A DNA stretch of 64,000 bases from Myxococcales bacterium (GTDB taxonomy: Bacteria; Myxococcota_A; Polyangia; Haliangiales; Haliangiaceae), in the NCBI GenBank assembly GCA_016707895.1, contig JADJGV010000020.1, positions 99,181 to 163,180 on the forward strand, given 5' to 3'. Shown here one piece after another: positions 1 to 13,432 of the stretch (position 1 is its first letter; every line of letters starts with the position of its first letter). The notes under the pieces were generated by a model. The model was not told the origin of the DNA and searched no databases. It was given only the letters and a program-made list of their open reading frames with translations. The position numbers and the translations under genes are program-made.

Positions 1-1
1 A

Positions 2-1153
2 GGTGGTTACGCCGGCGTCCTGGCCGCGCGCCGGGTGGCGGCGGCGCTCGGCCCGCTCGGTCGGGTCACGCTGTACGCCGACCGCGATCACTTCGTCGAA
101 CGCATCCGCCTGCACCAGGTGGCGGCCGGCCAGGTCGTGCGGTCGACTCCGCTGCCGCGCCTCTTGGGCCGGGCCAGCCTCGAGGTGGCGCGGGTGGTGG
201 CGCTCGACCCGGCGGCGCGCGCGGTGATCACCGATCGCGGCCGGCGCACGCCGGACTTCGTGATCCACGCGCTCGGCAGCCGCACCGCGCGCGCGATCCC
301 CGGCGCGGCCCACGCGCTGGCGCTCGACGATCCCGACGGCGCGGCGGCGGTGGCAGCGGCCGCCGGCCGGGCGGCGGCGCAGGGGCGACCGCTGGCGATC
401 GTCGGCGGTGGGCTGACCGCGATCGAGCTGGCCACCGAGCTGGCCGACGCCCACCCGACGCTGCGGCTGACGCTGATCACCCGCGGCGCGCTCGGCGACG
501 GCGCGCTCGGCGCGGCGGGCCTGGCCCACGCGCGCGCGGCGCTGGCGCGGCGCGCGGTCGAGGTGCGCGAAGGGCAGGGCGTCGCCGCGATCGAGCCCGA
601 CGCCGTCGAGGTCGACGGTGCGCGGCTGGCGGTGGCCGCGACTGTGCTGTGCGCCGGCTTCGCGGCGTCGCCGCTGGCGGCGGCGGCCGATCTCGCGGTC
701 GATCGCCTGGGGCGGATGCTGCTCACGCCAACGTTGAGCGCGGCGGGCGCCGGGTGGCTGTGGGGCGCGGGCGACGCGGCGGTGCCGGCGGCGCCGGTCG
801 GGGCGCCGGTGCACATGGCCTGCAAGACCGCCATGCCGATGGCGGTGTGCGTCGCCGACAACGTGGTCGCAGCGGTGACCGGGACGGCGCCGACGCCGTT
901 CCGCTTCGGCGACACCGGCGTGTGCGTCAGCCTCGGCCGCACCGACGGGGTGATCCAGCGGCGCGCGCCTGGCGGCGCCAACCGCGGCGTGACCCGCGGC
1001 CGGCTGGGCGCGTGGATCAAGGAGGGCGTGTGCCGCTTCACGGTGCTGGCGCTGCGCCGCCCCGGCTCGCAGCGGGTGTTCCGGATCTATGCTCGCCGCG
1101 GGGCCGCCGCGCTGGCCGCCTCCACCGACCTCGCGCTCCCCGCCGCGCCATGA
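2..1153 (+). CDS. FAD-dependent NAD(P)H dehydrogenase-like oxidoreductase (5' partial)
   Basis: The reading frame is already open at the left edge with GGYAGVLAARR, the end of an N-terminal FAD-binding Rossmann motif, so the true start lies outside the window. A second dinucleotide fold (IVGGGLTAIELATELA) and a late FAD-contact motif (WGAGDAAVPA) follow. This is the two-fold layout of pyridine-nucleotide disulfide/NDH-2-like flavoproteins, probably a soluble or peripheral enzyme oxidising NAD(P)H. No redox-active CxxxxC is visible in the part seen. Its stop overlaps the start of the ECF41 sigma factor gene (ATGA, 1150-1153), so the two are almost certainly co-transcribed. ECF41 genes are known to sit beside carboxymuconolactone decarboxylases, oxidoreductases or epimerases, and this gene fills that partner role. 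The substrate cannot be told. Confidence 0.85.
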   Translation, partial: GGYAGVLAARRVAAALGPLGRVTLYADRDHFVERIRLHQVAAGQVVRSTPLPRLLGRASLEVARVVALDPAARAVITDRGRRTPDFVIHALGSRTARAIPGAAHALALDDPDGAAAVAAAAGRAAAQGRPLAIVGGGLTAIELATELADAHPTLRLTLITRGALGDGALGAAGLAHARAALARRAVEVREGQGVAAIEPDAVEVDGARLAVAATVLCAGFAASPLAAAADLAVDRLGRMLLTPTLSAAGAGWLWGAGDAAVPAAPVGAPVHMACKTAMPMAVCVADNVVAAVTGTAPTPFRFGDTGVCVSLGRTDGVIQRRAPGGANRGVTRGRLGAWIKEGVCRFTVLALRRPGSQRVFRIYARRGAAALAASTDLALPAAP

Positions 1154-2013
1154 CCGACGACGATCCGCTCGCGCGCTTCGAGGCCCACCGGCCGCGGCTG
1201 TTCGGCATCGCCTACCGGATGCTGGGCAGCGCCGCCGACGCCGACGACGTGCTGCAGGAGGCCCGGGTGCGGTGGCTGGCGGCCGATCGCGCCGCGGTCC
1301 GCGACGCGCGCGGCTTCCTGGTGACGATGGTGTCGCGGCTCGCGCTCGATCAGCTGGGCTCGGCGCGCGCCCGCCGCGAGGCCTACGTCGGTCCGTGGCT
1401 GCCCGAGCCGATCGCGACCGCGCCCAGCGCCGACCTCCACGATCTGTCGCTGGCGTTCCTGCGCCTGCTCGAGCGGTTGAGCCCCGCCGAGCGCGCGGCG
1501 TTCCTGCTGGCCGAGGTGTTCGACTACAGCCACGCCGAGGTGGCCGCGATCCTCGGCAAGTCCGAGGAGGCGTGCCGCCAGCTCGCGGCGCGGGCCCGGC
1601 GCGCCGTGCGCGACGGCCGGCCGCGCCCGGTCGACGCCGCGGCCCACGCCCGCGTGCTCGCGGCGTTCGCAGCCACCTGCGCCAGCGGCGACGTCGCCGC
1701 GCTCGAGCGGCTGCTGGCCGCCGACGCCGCCTGCGTCAGCGACGGCGGCGGCCGGGCCCGCGCCGCCCGCAACGTCGTCACCGGCGCCAACGCCGTGGCC
1801 CGGCTGCTGATCGGCCTGGCGCGCAAGGGCGCGGCGGCGACCACCGTCGAGCTCGGCGCCGTCAACGGCGAGCCAGCGCTGGTGGTCCGCGACGCCGCCG
1901 GGCTGCACTCGGTCGCCACGCTCGACGTGATCGACGGCCGGATCGCCACCGTCTGCATCGTCCGGAACCCGGACAAGCTGACCGGGCTGGGCACGCCGCG
2001 GGCGCTGGCGTAG
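1150..2013 (+). CDS. ECF41-type (SigJ-like) sigma factor with SnoaL-like C-terminal domain
   Basis: 287 residues. Region sigma2 (LFGIAYRMLGSAADADDVLQ, about 17-36) and sigma4 (LSPAERAAFLLAEVFDYSHA, about 110-129) are followed by a C-terminal extension of about 120 residues of the SnoaL/NTF2 type. Three signatures of ECF41 are present: WLPEP (83-87) in the linker, DGGG (198-201) and NPDKL (273-277) near the end. In ECF41 the fused C-domain acts as a built-in regulator in place of a separate anti-sigma factor, and none is encoded next door. The ATG start is fixed by the 4-nt overlap with the upstream oxidoreductase, its likely regulon partner. Confidence 0.93.
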   Translation: MTDDDPLARFEAHRPRLFGIAYRMLGSAADADDVLQEARVRWLAADRAAVRDARGFLVTMVSRLALDQLGSARARREAYVGPWLPEPIATAPSADLHDLSLAFLRLLERLSPAERAAFLLAEVFDYSHAEVAAILGKSEEACRQLAARARRAVRDGRPRPVDAAAHARVLAAFAATCASGDVAALERLLAADAACVSDGGGRARAARNVVTGANAVARLLIGLARKGAAATTVELGAVNGEPALVVRDAAGLHSVATLDVIDGRIATVCIVRNPDKLTGLGTPRALA

Positions 2014-2061
2014 GCCGGGGCGCCGGCCGCCAGGCCCCTTCCGCGATCGCGGATCCGCCGC

Positions 2062-2090
2062 TTGCCAAGCTGTCCGTTATAACGGATACT
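2062..2090 (+). promoter_or_regulatory. sigma70-type promoter of cysK
   Basis: TTGCCA (2062-2067) and GATACT (2085-2090) are separated by exactly 17 bp. Transcription would start at about 2096-2098, only a few bases before the cysK ATG at 2101. No Shine-Dalgarno sequence is visible there, so the mRNA may be leaderless. Confidence 0.55.
2073..2086. promoter_or_regulatory. perfect 14-bp palindrome in the cysK promoter spacer (putative operator)
   Basis: TCCGTTATAACGGA is a perfect palindrome lying between the -35 and -10 elements of the cysK promoter, where a bound dimer would block RNA polymerase. The regulator is unknown. Rrf2- and LysR-family cysteine regulators are possible by analogy only. 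Confidence 0.5.
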
Positions 2091-2100
2091 GCCCAGCACC

Positions 2101-3081
<981 letters not shown>

Positions 3082-3098
3082 AGATTCCCTGGAAGGGG

Positions 3099-3851
3099 CT
3101 ACCCGCGGGCGGTCGCCGACGGCAGGTCGACGGGCGGCGGGCGGCGGCGGCGGGCCAGCGCGGCGCCCAGCGCCGACAGCGCGATCGGGAACGGCACCAG
3201 GAACGCGGCGACGAGGACGCCGATCAGCACGAAGAAGCGCTGGCTGGCGAGCACGAACGCCAGCCCCAGCGTGACCGCGGCGATGAACAGCCAGCTGGTC
3301 GCGATGTGCCCGATCGTGACGGTCGGCACCAGCCGCGCGGTCACGGCGCCGCCGGCGACCATCGCCAGCATCATCGGCAGCCACGGCGCCGGATCGGTGC
3401 CGTGGTGGTGGGCCAGGTAGCCGTTGCCGACGACGACCGTCGTGATCACCGCCAGCTGCATGAACGCCGCGGCGCCGACCTTGCCCAGGCCCGGCCACAT
3501 CCGGCTGCCGAGCCACGCGCCGGCGGCGGTGGCGAGCACCGCGCCGCCCAGGAGCGCGGCCTGCGTCGTCAGCGGCGGGGCGCCGCCCGGCATCGCCAGC
3601 ACCACGCCGGCCGCCAGCGCGGCCGCGCCGATCACGATCGGCCGCGGCACCGTCGGCAGCGCCGCGGCCGCCGACGCGCCGCCGACCAGGCACCCGAGCA
3701 CCAGCGCCGCCGCGCGGATCATCAGCGCCGGCGCGGCCACGTCGTCGAGGCGGTCCATCAGCAGCGCCACCGGCGTCAGCGCCCAGGTCGCGGCGCCCAG
3801 CAGGATCAGCACCGCCGCCAGCGTCGCGGTCGCGCGGCCAGGGGCGCTCAT
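3099..3851 (-). CDS. multi-pass membrane protein of unknown function
   Basis: 250 residues from the ATG at 3851; an in-frame upstream extension lacks a better start. The protein is almost entirely hydrophobic, with about 7-8 predicted membrane helices (for example ATLAAVLILLGAATWALTPV near the start and FFVLIGVLVAAFLVPFPIAL near the end), and ends in a basic, proline-rich tail. I see no catalytic motif and do not recognise the family. It converges on cysK with a 17-nt gap and diverges from the acyl-CoA ligase gene, so it is likely a single-gene unit. Confidence 0.75.
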   Translation of the reverse strand: MSAPGRATATLAAVLILLGAATWALTPVALLMDRLDDVAAPALMIRAAALVLGCLVGGASAAAALPTVPRPIVIGAAALAAGVVLAMPGGAPPLTTQAALLGGAVLATAAGAWLGSRMWPGLGKVGAAAFMQLAVITTVVVGNGYLAHHHGTDPAPWLPMMLAMVAGGAVTARLVPTVTIGHIATSWLFIAAVTLGLAFVLASQRFFVLIGVLVAAFLVPFPIALSALGAALARRRRPPPVDLPSATARG

Positions 3852-3917
3852 GGCGACATCGTAGCGCGGCCCGGCGGCGTTGCCACCGCTCGGCGCGGGG
3901 GGCAAGATGCGCCCTGC

Positions 3918-5768
<1,851 letters not shown>

Positions 5769-5802
5769 GCGCGTCGGGAAGCAGGTCCTCCCAACCCGCC
5801 GA

Positions 5803-6261
5803 CTAGGCGCGCCAGGCGGCCAGCAGCGCGGCACTGCGCGGGCCGGTGGCGGCGGCGGTGAGCGCGCGGGCGTCGCCGGCGTGGGTCAGCTCGATCCGCA
5901 GGTGATCGCGCGGCAGCCGGTGGGCGAAGCGATCGGCCCACTCGATGACCGCCGCGACCTCGGGGCGGTCGAGCAGGTCGTCGAAGCCGATGTCGTCGAG
6001 CTCGCGCTCGCGCTCGAGCCGGTACAGATCGAGGTGCGCGATCACCACCCGGCCGGCGTACTCGTTGACCAGCGCGAAGGTCGGGCTGGCCACCTCGGCG
6101 GCGTCGGCGCCGGCGCCCAGCGCCAGGCCGCGCACGAACGTGGTCTTGCCGGCGCCGAGGTCCCCGCACAGCGCGAGCACGTCGCCGGCGCGCACCACCC
6201 GGCCCAGCGCCGCGCCCGCGGTCTCGGTGGCGTCGGCGTCGGCCAGCGCGCGCGCGGTCAC
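5803..6261 (-). CDS. tsaE: tRNA threonylcarbamoyladenosine biosynthesis ATPase TsaE
   Basis: 152 residues. Walker A GDLGAGKTT (33-41), ASPTFALVNEY and HLDLYRLE identify TsaE, the ATPase that works with TsaB/TsaD to make t6A on ANN-decoding tRNAs. The GTG start at 6261 overlaps the stop of the upstream YbjN-like gene by 4 nt (GTGA), so translation is probably coupled. An extended frame upstream is only the antisense shadow of that gene. Length is typical for the family. Confidence 0.93.
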   Translation of the reverse strand: MTARALADADATETAGAALGRVVRAGDVLALCGDLGAGKTTFVRGLALGAGADAAEVASPTFALVNEYAGRVVIAHLDLYRLERERELDDIGFDDLLDRPEVAAVIEWADRFAHRLPRDHLRIELTHAGDARALTAAATGPRSAALLAAWRA

Positions 6262-6659
6262 GCGTGGGCCAGGAGGTCGTCCCAGTGATCGGCGACCGTC
6301 GCGACGGTGTGGACCAGGTCCTCGAACTCCTCGTAGTCGAGGTGGTAGAGCGTCCGCAGCACCCGCAGGTAGACCTCGCCGGTCTCGGGGTGCAGCGCGA
6401 ACGCGGCGTCGCCGGTGGCGGTGAACGACGCGGTCAGCAGCTTGCGCAAGAGGTCCTCGGCGCCCGCGGCCGGCGCCGGCGCGACCCGGGCGTGCACCAT
6501 CAGCACGCCCTGCGCCGCCATGACCTGGACGGTGATGACCGCCGAGCCGCGCTGGATGCGGCCGACGCCGTCGTCGCCCAGCGGGGGCAGGGCCAGGTCG
6601 CGCTCCTTGGCGAAGCGATCGAGGAAACTCGCGACGCGCGCGTGCAGGTCGTCGGCCAT
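6258..6659 (-). CDS. YbjN / type III chaperone-fold family protein
   Basis: 133 residues, alpha/beta, with TVQVMAAQGVLMVHARVAP, ALHPETGEVYLRVLRTL and a C-terminal acidic helix (YEEFEDLVHTVATVADHWDD). The pattern resembles the YbjN/CesT-like fold, small soluble proteins thought to bind partner proteins. There is no catalytic motif. It is the first gene of a two-gene unit with tsaE (4-nt overlap). The functional link to tsaE is not obvious and may only be co-expression. Confidence 0.7.
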   Translation of the reverse strand: MADDLHARVASFLDRFAKERDLALPPLGDDGVGRIQRGSAVITVQVMAAQGVLMVHARVAPAPAAGAEDLLRKLLTASFTATGDAAFALHPETGEVYLRVLRTLYHLDYEEFEDLVHTVATVADHWDDLLAHA

Positions 6660-6734
6660 GGGGGCGAACGTGCCGCGAACCCGTCGGCGGCGCAAGGGTT
6701 GCCGCCGCGCGCACCGGCGCGGTAAGACCCAGCC

Positions 6735-8735
6735 ATGGCCCGCGCGCTCGTGCTCGTCGTGTGTGTCCTGGCGGCGTGCGGCGACGGGCTGGGGCCACCG
6801 CGGGTGCGCCCGGCGCCTGCGCCCGACACCCAGGCGGCGCTGCGGGTCCCCGGGCCGCGCTCGCCGCGCGCCGCTAGCTACCGCATCGACGCGCGCTACG
6901 ACGCCGCCGCCCACACGATCACCGCGACCGAGACCCTGACCTGGCGCAACGACAGCGGCGTCACCGCCGACGCGCTGCCGTTCCACCTGTACCTCAACGG
7001 CTTCAAGAACGAGACGACGCTGTTCATGCGGTCGGCCCACGGCGCGCACCGCGGCAACCACCCCCACGCCGACGGCTGGGGCTGGATCGAGGTCGGCTCG
7101 ATCAAGATCGCCGGGCAGGAGCTGCGCGCGACCGCGACCTACCAGGGCCCCGACGAGACGGTGCTGCGGCTGCCGCTGCCGACCGCGGCGGCGCCGGGCG
7201 CCACCGTCGAGGTCACGCTGGCGTTCACCGCCCAGCTGCCGCGGGTGATGGCGCGCACCGGCTACGAGGGCGCGTTCACGATGGTCGGGCAGTGGTTCCC
7301 CAAGGTCGGCGTGCTGACCGGGCCGCGCGGCTTCGAGCGCTGGGACTGCCCGCCGTTTCACGCCAACAGCGAGTTCTTCGCCGACTTCGGCGTCTACGAC
7401 GTCGCGCTGACCGTGCCCGACACCCACCTGGTGGCCGCGACCGGCGTGCTCACGGCGGTCGAGCCCCACGACGATCACACCCGCACGCTGCGCTACCGCG
7501 CCGAGGACGTCCACGACTTCGCGTGGATGATCGACCCCCACATGCAGGTGATGTCGGCCACCGCCGACGTCGCCGGCACGCCGGTCGAGGTGCGGGTGGT
7601 GTACCGGCCGCGGCAGCGCGCGTTCGCGCGCCGCCACCTGCAGGCCGGCGTCGGCGCGATCGAGACGTTCTCCAAGCTGTTCGTGCCGTACCCGTGGTCG
7701 ATCATGACCGTCGTCGATCCGCCGCCCGAGGCGATGGCCGCCGGCGGCATGGAGTACCCGACGCTGGTGACCACCGGCGGCGACAACGTGCTGATGCGGC
7801 CCGGCGTCCGGGTCCCCGAGTTCGTGACGGTCCACGAGATCGGCCACAACTGGTTCCAGGGCATCCTGGCCTCCAACGAGGCGCGCGAGGCGTGGCTCGA
7901 CGAGGGCGTCAACGAGTGGGCCGACGCGCTGGTGATGGCGAGCCTGTACGGCGAGAAGCAGAGCGCGATCGACTGGAACGGTTGGAAGGCCGAAGATCTG
8001 CGGCTGCGCCGCGCCATCGATCCCGACCTCGGCGGCCTGCCCAGCGCGATCGCGTCGACCGCCGCGACCTTCCCCGACAACGGCGCCTACGCCAGCGCGA
8101 CCTACACCAAGACCGCGGTGGCGCTGTCGACGCTGGCCCACGTGATCGATCAGGACGGCGCGCGGTTCGCCGCGGCGATGAAGCGCTACGCCGAGGCCTG
8201 GGCGTTCAAGCACCCGACCGGCGCCGACCTGTTCGCCAGCCTCGAGGAGACGCTCGGCGAGGAGCTCGACTGGTTCGTGCAGCCGGCGTTCCAGCACCCG
8301 GGCGGCGTCGACTTCGCGGTGCGCACCGCGGACTGCCAGCGCAACCACCCGCCGCGGGGCGTGTTCGGCGAGGGCGCGGCCCGGCGCACCGAGGTCGCCG
8401 ACCACAGCGCCGCGACCGGCGGCTACCTGTGTCGGGTGGTGATCCAGAACCGCGGCACCATCCCGGTGCCGGTGACCATCGAGGTCCGCTACCGCGACGG
8501 CACCCACGAGCGCTTCACCTGGGACCACCGCGACGCCAGCCGCTGGCAGGAGTTCGAGTTCGCGCGCAGCTCGCCGATCGCGCGGGTGACGATCGATCCC
8601 GAGGGCCTGGTGCTGCTGGCCGATCACCCGCTCGACGACGACGTCCGGATCGACGGCGACCGCCATGCGGCGTGGCGCGCGACCGCCCGGCTCACCTTCT
8701 GGACGCAGTCGCTGATGCAGGTGGTGGGCCTGTGA
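6735..8735 (+). CDS. M1-family zinc metallopeptidase, lipoprotein
   Basis: 666 residues. The N-terminus is a lipoprotein signal (MARALVLVVCVLAACG, lipobox LAAC), placing the enzyme in the cell envelope. The gluzincin core is complete: HEIGH at 367-371 (zinc ligands H367 and H371, catalytic E368), with the third ligand E390 in WLDEGVNEWAD at the canonical M1 spacing. AGGMEYPTLV is the GXMEN-like aminopeptidase motif in altered form. Its stop overlaps the next gene by 4 nt (GTGA, 8732-8735), so the peptidase and a membrane protein form an operon. Specificity is unknown. Confidence 0.9.
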   Translation: MARALVLVVCVLAACGDGLGPPRVRPAPAPDTQAALRVPGPRSPRAASYRIDARYDAAAHTITATETLTWRNDSGVTADALPFHLYLNGFKNETTLFMRSAHGAHRGNHPHADGWGWIEVGSIKIAGQELRATATYQGPDETVLRLPLPTAAAPGATVEVTLAFTAQLPRVMARTGYEGAFTMVGQWFPKVGVLTGPRGFERWDCPPFHANSEFFADFGVYDVALTVPDTHLVAATGVLTAVEPHDDHTRTLRYRAEDVHDFAWMIDPHMQVMSATADVAGTPVEVRVVYRPRQRAFARRHLQAGVGAIETFSKLFVPYPWSIMTVVDPPPEAMAAGGMEYPTLVTTGGDNVLMRPGVRVPEFVTVHEIGHNWFQGILASNEAREAWLDEGVNEWADALVMASLYGEKQSAIDWNGWKAEDLRLRRAIDPDLGGLPSAIASTAATFPDNGAYASATYTKTAVALSTLAHVIDQDGARFAAAMKRYAEAWAFKHPTGADLFASLEETLGEELDWFVQPAFQHPGGVDFAVRTADCQRNHPPRGVFGEGAARRTEVADHSAATGGYLCRVVIQNRGTIPVPVTIEVRYRDGTHERFTWDHRDASRWQEFEFARSSPIARVTIDPEGLVLLADHPLDDDVRIDGDRHAAWRATARLTFWTQSLMQVVGL

Positions 8736-9661
8736 CCGGCCGGGTCCGCCTCGGCGACATGGCCCGCGCCGGCGCGCGCAGCGTGTCGCAGTACACCGGC
8801 ACGGTGCTGGCGATGTTCGTCGTGCAGTTCGTCGCCGCGTGGATCGCCGGCTTCGCGATCCTGCTGATCCTCGACGGCGCGTTCGGGCAGCGGCCGATCT
8901 TCGACGACGCGGTCGACGGCGATCTGGTCGCGCTGCTGATCGTGATCCGCAACGCGCCGGCGGTGGTGGCGGCGGTGACCTGGGTGGTGATCGGCGCGAT
9001 CGTGGCGTGGCTGGTGTGGAGCTGGTTCCTCACCGGCGGCGTGCTCGCGGTGCTGACCGAGCGGCCGCGCGGCCGGCTCGAGACCGCCCGCTGCTTCGGC
9101 GGCGGCGGCGCGACCCACTTCTTCCGCTTCGCCCGGCTGGGCGTGCTGTCGCTGCTGCTCAACCTGCCGGCGCTGTTCGCGCTCGGCCTCGGCGTCGGCT
9201 ACCTCGCCGACCGCATCGCCACCGCGATGACGATCGGCGAGCTGATCGGGCCGCTGATCCTGGGCCTGGGCCCGGCGGCGCTGCTGCACGTGCTGGCCTC
9301 GACCGCCGTCGACTACGCCCGGGCCGAGCTGGTGCTGCGCCGGCCCACCCACGAGTCGCTGGGGGCGCTGCGGGCGCTGATCCGCGCCGTCGGCTACCTG
9401 GCCCGGCGGCCGGTGGCGATCCTCCACGTGCTGGCCTACTGGCTGGCGTTCGTCGTGGTCTGGGTGATCTTCCTGTGGCTGGCCCACGACCACGCCATGC
9501 TCGGCACCTCGGGGGCGCTGGCGCTGTTCGCGATCCGCCAGGTGGTGACGCTGGTGCGCACGGCGCTCAAGTTCGGCCTGCTCGCCGGGCAGGTCGAGCT
9601 GACCAGCACGCGCCCGCCGCCGCCGCGCACCGTGGCCCGGGTCGAAGCGCGGGAGCGCTAG
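8732..9661 (+). CDS. multi-pass membrane protein, partner of the M1 peptidase
   Basis: 309 residues from a GTG that overlaps the peptidase stop. About six to seven hydrophobic helices are visible, for example TVLAMFVVQFVAAWIAGFAI, VTWVVIGAIVAWLVWSWFL, VLSLLLNLPALFALGLGVG and VLAYWLAFVVVWVIFLWLA. The tail is basic and proline-rich. It resembles uncharacterised proteins of the DUF4013/YciC-like type only in general layout, so no family is assigned. Tight coupling to the lipoprotein peptidase suggests a joint envelope role. Confidence 0.75.
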   Translation: MTGRVRLGDMARAGARSVSQYTGTVLAMFVVQFVAAWIAGFAILLILDGAFGQRPIFDDAVDGDLVALLIVIRNAPAVVAAVTWVVIGAIVAWLVWSWFLTGGVLAVLTERPRGRLETARCFGGGGATHFFRFARLGVLSLLLNLPALFALGLGVGYLADRIATAMTIGELIGPLILGLGPAALLHVLASTAVDYARAELVLRRPTHESLGALRALIRAVGYLARRPVAILHVLAYWLAFVVVWVIFLWLAHDHAMLGTSGALALFAIRQVVTLVRTALKFGLLAGQVELTSTRPPPPRTVARVEARER

Positions 9662-9808
9662 CGCAACCGGCCCGCGCCGCGCTTGTCCTCGTGGCACATG
9701 ACCCTGGATACTGCTGCCACGATGGCGCGACGGCGTGCGGGAACGCGAGCGTTCGGCGGTGGCGGCGCCGGCGGGGCCGTGATGCGCGGCTTGCTAAGGG
9801 TGGCGCCG

Positions 9809-11053
9809 ATGCGCCCCGCGTTGCTCGCCGTCGCCCTGCTCATGTTCACCCGCGCGACCCCGCCGGCCCGCGCCGGTGGCGCCGAGCCGTTGCGGATCAC
9901 GATCGAGTGCCACAGCAGCGGCCGCACCAAGGCCTGCCCGGCGTTCCTGCGCGGGTTCGTCGACGAGACCCCGCTGATGCTGGCGTCGCCGCGGGCCGCC
10001 GCCCAGGTGGTGCTGTACGTGTCGGCGGTCGGCATCGCCAACGACGATCGGCTGCACCTGCGGTTCGTCGGCGACGTCCGCGGCGCGCCGGCGTCGATCG
10101 AGCTCGACGTCGACCTCGACACCCGGGCCGACGACGACACCCAGCGCGGCCAGCTGCGGCCGGCGTTCCTGCGCGGCGTCGCGCTGTTCGTCGCCGCGCT
10201 GCACCCCGACGCGGTGGCGATCGAGCTGACCGTGCCGACCGCCGACGCGGTGGCGCCGACGTCGACGACGCCGTGGGGCGTCGCGCTGTCGCTGTCGGGG
10301 TTCGGCAGCTGGACCCGCAACTACCAGTCGGGCAACGCGTACGGCAACCTCGGGCTGTCGCGGGTCGCGGTCGACAGCCGGCTCAGCCTCAACGTCGGCG
10401 CCAACGGCGGGCTGTCGCGCTCGCCGCCGGTGGGCGGGGTGTCGTTCGACGAGAACCACTGGGGGCTGTCGGCCAGCGGCTCGTACGAGCACCACCTCAA
10501 CGGGTGCTATTCGTACGAGGTCCGATCGTCCCTGTGGCGCGACGATCCGCACGGCCAGTTCCGCTACGGCTGGCACGTCGGCGCGGGCGTCGAGTGGGAC
10601 CGCTACCCGTCGGACGAGCCGCGCGGCAACGTGCTGGCGGTGGCGTACAACGTCGGTTACCGCGTCGAGGGCTACAACTTCCGCAACGTCCTGGGCGAGC
10701 GGTTCGCGCACTACCCGACCCACAGCCTCGGCGCGGCGGCGTCGGTGCGCAAGGACAAGGTGTCGTTCAACGTGTCGGTCGACGTCACCGCCGAGGTGTT
10801 CCATCCCGATCGGCGGTACACGCTGTCGGCCAGCCCCGGGATCGAGATCCAGCTCGGCGATCACGTCGACCTGTCGCTCGACGGCTCGATCACCCGACGC
10901 GAGCTGCCGGCGTTCTTGATCCCCGAGGACGATCCCCAGGCGATCGGCCGCGCCGAGTACGCCGAGCCGACGTCGATCTACGGCTCGGTGAGCGTGCGTC
11001 TGCACTGGGACGCCACCAACGGCGCGCGCAACAACCGCTTCTCGTCGCTGTGA
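9809..11053 (+). CDS. secreted outer-membrane beta-barrel-like protein
   Basis: 414 residues from the ATG at 9809, chosen because AAGGG lies 8 nt upstream and a clean signal peptide follows (MRPALLAVALLMFTRATPPARAGG). An alpha/beta N-terminal part of about 140 residues (EPLRITIECHSSGRTKACPA...) is followed by about 250 residues of alternating amphipathic strands ending near SIYGSVSVRLHWDATN. This suggests an outer-membrane barrel, although the last residue is Leu rather than Phe. I do not recognise a family. It is monocistronic and converges with the dihaem gene. Confidence 0.65.
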   Translation: MRPALLAVALLMFTRATPPARAGGAEPLRITIECHSSGRTKACPAFLRGFVDETPLMLASPRAAAQVVLYVSAVGIANDDRLHLRFVGDVRGAPASIELDVDLDTRADDDTQRGQLRPAFLRGVALFVAALHPDAVAIELTVPTADAVAPTSTTPWGVALSLSGFGSWTRNYQSGNAYGNLGLSRVAVDSRLSLNVGANGGLSRSPPVGGVSFDENHWGLSASGSYEHHLNGCYSYEVRSSLWRDDPHGQFRYGWHVGAGVEWDRYPSDEPRGNVLAVAYNVGYRVEGYNFRNVLGERFAHYPTHSLGAAASVRKDKVSFNVSVDVTAEVFHPDRRYTLSASPGIEIQLGDHVDLSLDGSITRRELPAFLIPEDDPQAIGRAEYAEPTSIYGSVSVRLHWDATNGARNNRFSSL

Positions 11054-11075
11054 GCGCCGCGGCGGCCGCCGCCGG

Positions 11076-12367
<1,292 letters not shown>

Positions 12368-12371
<4 letters not shown>

Positions 12372-13432
12372 CGCACGGCCTCGGCGAGGTCGCCGTCGAT
12401 GGTCGTCTGGACCGTGCGGATCGCGGCCTGGGCCGCCTCGATCGCCGGGTAGGCGGCGGGCGTGGTGATCGCGTCGCGGAACGGGTCGGGGATCGCCTGG
12501 ATCTTGGCGATCGCGTCGGCCAGCTCGGCGCGGAGGCGGGTGTCGAGCGCCGGGTCGACGGCCCGGACCACCTCGTCGAGGCCGCGGCCGGTGGTGCCGG
12601 CCGCCGGCACGTCGCCGGTGTACGCGTTCTCGACCGAGCGCAGGTTGTCGGCGAAGTCGAGGCGCGAGTTGTACGAGTACTGGCTCTCGACCAGGTTGGG
12701 ATCGTGGGCGTCGTAAGGATCGGCGATCTTGCCGTTGGCGACCTCGTCGCAGATGCCGCTCATGCCGACCAGGATCTCCTGGGCCGCGGCGTCGAGCGAC
12801 GGGTACGCGGTGTTGCCCGCGGCGCCGGCGGTGGTGAAGACGTCGCGGTAGGGCGGGGCGCCGGTGGTCCAGCTGGCCTCGAGGGCGGCGGTGACCGCGG
12901 TGAGCTCGAGGGTGAGGCCGGTCAGGTACGCGAGCTCGCGGGCGTCGAGATCGTCGGCGTCGCGATCGCGGGCCTCGCCGAACAGCAGGTACTCGATCGC
13001 GTGGAAGCCCTTCTGGGTCTCCGGCAGGTTGCGGATGTAGGTCGCGGTCAGCGCGTCGCTCGAGGCGAGCACCGCCTCGAGATCGGTGCGATCGACCGGC
13101 CACGAGTCCATCGCCGGGTCGAAGCCCTGGGCCGACACCGGTCCGAACAGGAACCCTTCGCTCTGTTCCCACGGGACCCGGGTCGCGACCCACGCGTCCT
13201 GCGCGGCGCGCAGCCTGGCCGGGGACGGGGCCGCGCGCAGCGTCATGGCGGCCGCGTGCAGCGCGGCGGCGCGATCATCGAGCAGCGCGTAGGTCGGGAT
13301 GACCACGCGATCGGCGAAGTCGACGATCACCTGCGGGTCGGTGAAGCCGGCGTTGGTGGTGCCGCCGTCGCCGCAGGCGGCGGCGTGGGCGGTGAGGGCG
13401 GCGAGGGTGGCGGGGCCAAGCAGCGTGCGCAG
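12368..13432 (-). CDS. imelysin-family iron-regulated lipoprotein
   Basis: 354 residues. GFHAIE (142-147) is the GxHxxE signature of imelysin (M75) proteins, periplasmic iron-related proteins formerly taken for peptidases. The frame has no ATG or GTG at the 5' end. A CTG at 13432 sits 8 nt after AAGGA (13441-13445) and begins a lipoprotein signal with lipobox AAAC (C20), so an uncommon CTG start is the best choice. It lies 20 nt after the porin-like gene and overlaps the dihaem gene by ATGA. The N-terminal exposure of C20 implies membrane anchoring. Confidence 0.88.

Noticed and set aside
2014..2100. Riboswitch or S-box-like leader before cysK
   Set aside because: The predicted transcript start leaves only a few leader bases.
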